Made by a program: the position numbers and the translations under genes. DNA of 6,663 nucleotides from Dehalococcoidia bacterium (GTDB lineage Bacteria; Chloroflexota; Dehalococcoidia; Dehalococcoidales; Fen-1064). The notes beneath the pieces were generated by a model. That model was not told where the DNA came from, searched no databases, and saw only the letters and a program-made list of their open reading frames with translations. The stretch covers positions 1-6,663 of the forward strand of contig JAUYDN010000068.1 of assembly GCA_030691775.1 (NCBI GenBank), in the 5' to 3' direction. Below, piece by piece: positions 4,594 to 6,663 of this stretch. Every line of letters starts with the position of its first letter. Position 1 is the first letter of the stretch.

Positions 4594-5307
4594 TCAAGCT
4601 TCTATTTCGAGTTGAATAATACCTTTCCGGATAGCGTACTTGATGAGTTCACTGCGATTATGAATGCTCAACTTTTTCATAGCGCCTGCGGTGTGGCGCC
4701 TCACGGTTTTCATAGCTATTCCCAGTTCATAGGCAATTTGCCGGGATGTTTGTCCCTCCGCCACTAATCTCAATACATGCTTTTCTCTTTCAGTCAATTG
4801 CTCGTAGGGGTCGTCCGTTTCCTCAATCTTTCTGAAGGAGAGATAGGTATTCACCATTGTCCGGCTCAAGGAATGGTGCAGGTATATCTCTCCCTTGTGT
4901 ACTGCTCGCACAGCAGACGCGAGGTCGGCTCCGGTTGTGGTCATCGGCACACAACCACAAGCCCCTGCCACAAACGCGCCGACCACGTTTTCCCTGGTGT
5001 CCCGGTCCGTGAGGATAATCACCTTTATTTTAGGCGCTTCCCGCGCCAGGCGGCGTGTTACTTCCATGCCGTTCATAATCTTTAAATTGGAATCTATAAT
5101 CACAATATCCGGTTGAAGCGCGCACGCCTTTTCCACGGCTTCCTTACCGTCCTCGGCTTCGCCCACCACATCGATGTCCTCGTAGGCTCCCAGGAGACGG
5201 TGCAAACCTTCACGCAGGAGTCCATGCTCCCCGGTAACCAGTACCTTCATTTTTTCCGGCACAATTATCCCCCGGCCGTGTGCCACAGAGTAAACCGCAC
5301 TGCTCAT
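4594..5307 (-). CDS. LuxR-type response regulator with atypical receiver
   Basis: A 237-residue regulator with a receiver (about 21-138) and a well-kept LuxR HTH (about 170-231: LTEREKHVLRL, then TSRQIAYEL, then KTVRRHT). Phosphoacceptor D72 (IVIIDSNL) and T100 are present. The acidic pair that binds Mg2+ is G26/E27 (VLVTGEHG), and the invariant Lys is M122 (CGCVPMTTT). Normal phospho-activation is therefore doubtful, although DNA binding should be intact. The start is uncertain. ATG at 5305-5307 overlaps the stop of the upstream membrane-subunit gene as ATGA and would use translational coupling, but gives a 19-residue extension. GTG at 5260-5262 has GGGGGA 5 bases upstream. ATG at 5248-5250 gives the usual receiver N-terminus (MKVLVTGEH). 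The longest form is given. Its operon position suggests it controls that respiratory operon or answers to it (inference). Confidence 0.9.
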   Translation of the reverse strand: MSSAVYSVAHGRGIIVPEKMKVLVTGEHGLLREGLHRLLGAYEDIDVVGEAEDGKEAVEKACALQPDIVIIDSNLKIMNGMEVTRRLAREAPKIKVIILTDRDTRENVVGAFVAGACGCVPMTTTGADLASAVRAVHKGEIYLHHSLSRTMVNTYLSFRKIEETDDPYEQLTEREKHVLRLVAEGQTSRQIAYELGIAMKTVRRHTAGAMKKLSIHNRSELIKYAIRKGIIQLEIEA

Positions 5308-6578
5308 TGCATAACTGTTGAAACGGGCGTGACATCAGAAAGCTCCGGCTCTTCCTCCTCAGCTTTGAACTCCGGGTGTGCCCTCAGTACAGGCATTCGC
5401 CGCACAACCCAGCGGTAGACCAGGACCTCGATGGTAACGATCGATAGAATGATGAGGAACTCTCTCCAATTGAACAGCTCGCGTTCCGCGAGTTCCCAGT
5501 TTATGGCGATGAGTGAGACATTCAAACGGTTGATGATAACACCGATTAAAGCCATGCCGGCTGTCAACTGTACAAGCCCCACTTTGTTTCTCCTGACGGC
5601 AAAGACGAGTAGAAGGGCTGGAAGAAGCACGAACCCGAACAGTTCGACGAGGAACCAGTAGCCATAACCCGTATTCAAGAGGTCCCAGTTGTTTCCCTGG
5701 GCAAGCGCTACCAGCTTCAATCCAAAATAGGTAAAGAGCACGAACGCGGCACCTGTCCCCAGTCCGAGCGTAATCCTATCGAGGCTCGCCAGGTAAGCGG
5801 CGTCCGTCTCTTTTTTCAGGAAGCGTTTGCTGACCCAACTCACGACAATCACCATACAGATTCCGGCGGCGATGGCTGAGATGAGGAATAACCACGGCAG
5901 GTAGGATGAATACCACAAGGGATGTAGTTTTCCTGGTGCCAGCAAATATAAAGCGCCTAACGCTGACTGGTGAAGGGTAGATAGAGTCATGACAAAGACG
6001 GCAAGCCCCACAGACATCTTCGACATCCATTCACGGAGAGTTTTCCAGCCACCCCATTCGCAAATAGATGGAGAAAGCTCAAGGAAGTAGCACGTGAGAT
6101 GGAGAGCCACCGTCCAGGCTACCAGAAACAGGGCAGAAACGGTGCCATACGAGAGGACCATGGGAAAAGGTAGCCGCCAGGGACGCCCCAGGTCGATCAA
6201 CAGGAAGATGACCGCGAAGAGGTAACCCAGTAAACCCAGCAACACTGCATTCCTTACTACGGGATGATATTGCTTCAGGTTGAAGACATAGACTGCTGTT
6301 CCCAGCACAAACCCGGTAGCTGCCAGCGGAATTCCGGAGAACAACCCCCAGCTAAGAAACAGTCCCCAGGGCTGGTCTTGCGAAGCTCCGGTTACCGCCC
6401 CCAGGCCCTGGACAAATCTGAGGACGAGAAAAACGAGTCCCAGAAGGATGATTACACCAGCAATGAGATTAAACGGAGTGAGCAAGCCCTTAACATAATC
6501 ACCAATGCTCATGCCCAGAAAGATTCTCTCTCTGAGCCAGGACCTGTTTTGAACTTTCGTCACAGCATTTCCGACCAT
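5304..6578 (-). CDS. hybB: HybB/NrfD-family integral membrane subunit
   Basis: A 424-residue polytopic protein with about ten membrane helices (near 36-56, 72-97, 111-130, 142-165, 186-207, 228-250, 269-292, 306-327, 334-355 and 371-393). It has no cleavable signal peptide and has an acidic C-terminal tail (AEEEEPE). Motifs typical of HybB, the membrane subunit of [NiFe]-hydrogenase 2, are present: TPFN (34-37), GLGAVTG (58-64), QPWGL (69-73), YHPVVRNA (104-111), DLGRPW (129-134), LHQSALGALYLLAP (202-215) with KLHPLWY (217-223), and INRLNVS (349-355). HybB/NrfD proteins exchange electrons or protons with quinone and take electrons from an Fe-S partner; they carry no haem despite old 'cytochrome b' names. 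The start ATG has AAGGAG 8 bases upstream and lies 2 bases after the preceding stop. The Fe-S and catalytic subunits would lie beyond the right edge, so assignment to a hydrogenase rather than another NrfD-type complex is provisional. Confidence 0.9.
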   Translation of the reverse strand: MVGNAVTKVQNRSWLRERIFLGMSIGDYVKGLLTPFNLIAGVIILLGLVFLVLRFVQGLGAVTGASQDQPWGLFLSWGLFSGIPLAATGFVLGTAVYVFNLKQYHPVVRNAVLLGLLGYLFAVIFLLIDLGRPWRLPFPMVLSYGTVSALFLVAWTVALHLTCYFLELSPSICEWGGWKTLREWMSKMSVGLAVFVMTLSTLHQSALGALYLLAPGKLHPLWYSSYLPWLFLISAIAAGICMVIVVSWVSKRFLKKETDAAYLASLDRITLGLGTGAAFVLFTYFGLKLVALAQGNNWDLLNTGYGYWFLVELFGFVLLPALLLVFAVRRNKVGLVQLTAGMALIGVIINRLNVSLIAINWELAERELFNWREFLIILSIVTIEVLVYRWVVRRMPVLRAHPEFKAEEEEPELSDVTPVSTVMQ

Positions 6579-6580
6579 CG

Positions 6581-6663
6581 TTACTTCTCCTTGTCGTTCT
6601 CCTTCAGCAGGTGCGCGTTGACCCGTTGACGTCCTTTAGTCCAGGTATAAATACCACCGAGCA
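6581..6663 (-). CDS. C-terminal end of an unidentified protein (partial)
   Basis: The frame open from the window edge ends in TAA at 6581-6583 and encodes 26 residues, starting LGGIYTWTKGRQRV and ending with a charged tail (LLKENDKEK). A short apolar part followed by a basic, then mixed-charge tail fits the end of a membrane-anchored subunit with a cytoplasmic C-terminus. HybA-type Fe-S proteins have such a C-terminal helix and precede hybB in hydrogenase-2 operons, so this is the best guess, resting on context rather than motifs. The stop is 2 bases from the next start, and that gene's ribosome site (AAGGAG) is inside this coding region. Confidence 0.6.
   Translation of the reverse strand, partial: LGGIYTWTKGRQRVNAHLLKENDKEK

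Noticed and set aside
5304..6578. Calling the membrane subunit a b-type cytochrome
   Set aside because: The HybB/NrfD family does not bind haem; the older cytochrome name is a historical misnomer and no paired haem-ligand pattern was relied on.

Overview
The window looks like chromosomal DNA of an anaerobic, respiring bacterium. The best guess is Chloroflexota, class Dehalococcoidia. This rests on the style of the proteins (a DUF4118-like membrane sensor kinase with GAF and PAS domains, NarL/LuxR regulators with an 'FNKMGVGSRTEAV'-type HTH, a HybB-type quinone-side membrane subunit) and on the non-coding repeat at the left end. The taxonomic call is inference and was not tested against any database.

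Layout, left to right. Positions 1-320 carry no supportable gene. They hold a REP/MITE-like nested inverted repeat (51-140), a second pair of interleaved inverted repeats (151-238) and a weak terminator-like hairpin. Positions 321-3043 (minus strand) are a two-component operon: a canonical NarL-type response regulator, then a 654-residue membrane histidine kinase of the NarX/DegS (HisKA_3) type, separated by 80 bases that contain a strong intercistronic hairpin. Positions 3044-3251 are a divergent promoter region. Positions 3252-3941 (plus strand) hold a two-gene unit: a stand-alone receiver domain in which the phosphoacceptor Asp is Glu and the DNA-binding domain is absent, then a 73-residue single-helix membrane protein. 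Positions 3942-4199 are AT-rich regulatory-looking DNA with candidate promoter elements and a perfect 11-bp tandem repeat. Positions 4200-4508 (plus) encode a 102-residue soluble protein of unknown role. Positions 4594-6663 (minus) are the end of another operon: the C-terminus of an unidentified subunit, a HybB/NrfD-type ten-helix membrane subunit, and a second LuxR-type regulator that overlaps it by 4 bases (ATGA) and has a degenerate receiver.

How the parts may work together (inference). The kinase probably senses a membrane or cytoplasmic cue and phosphorylates the intact regulator encoded with it. The two receivers to its right have lost parts of the phosphorylation machinery in different ways: one has a Glu in place of Asp and no output domain, the other keeps Asp but lacks the acidic pair and the Lys. 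They look like phosphorylation-independent or sequestering partners. One of them is translationally coupled to a hydrogenase-type membrane subunit. The locus therefore reads as a regulatory cluster beside a HybA/HybB-type respiratory complex, with three receivers in different states of decay. No CRISPR, tRNA, rRNA, transposase or phage gene is visible.
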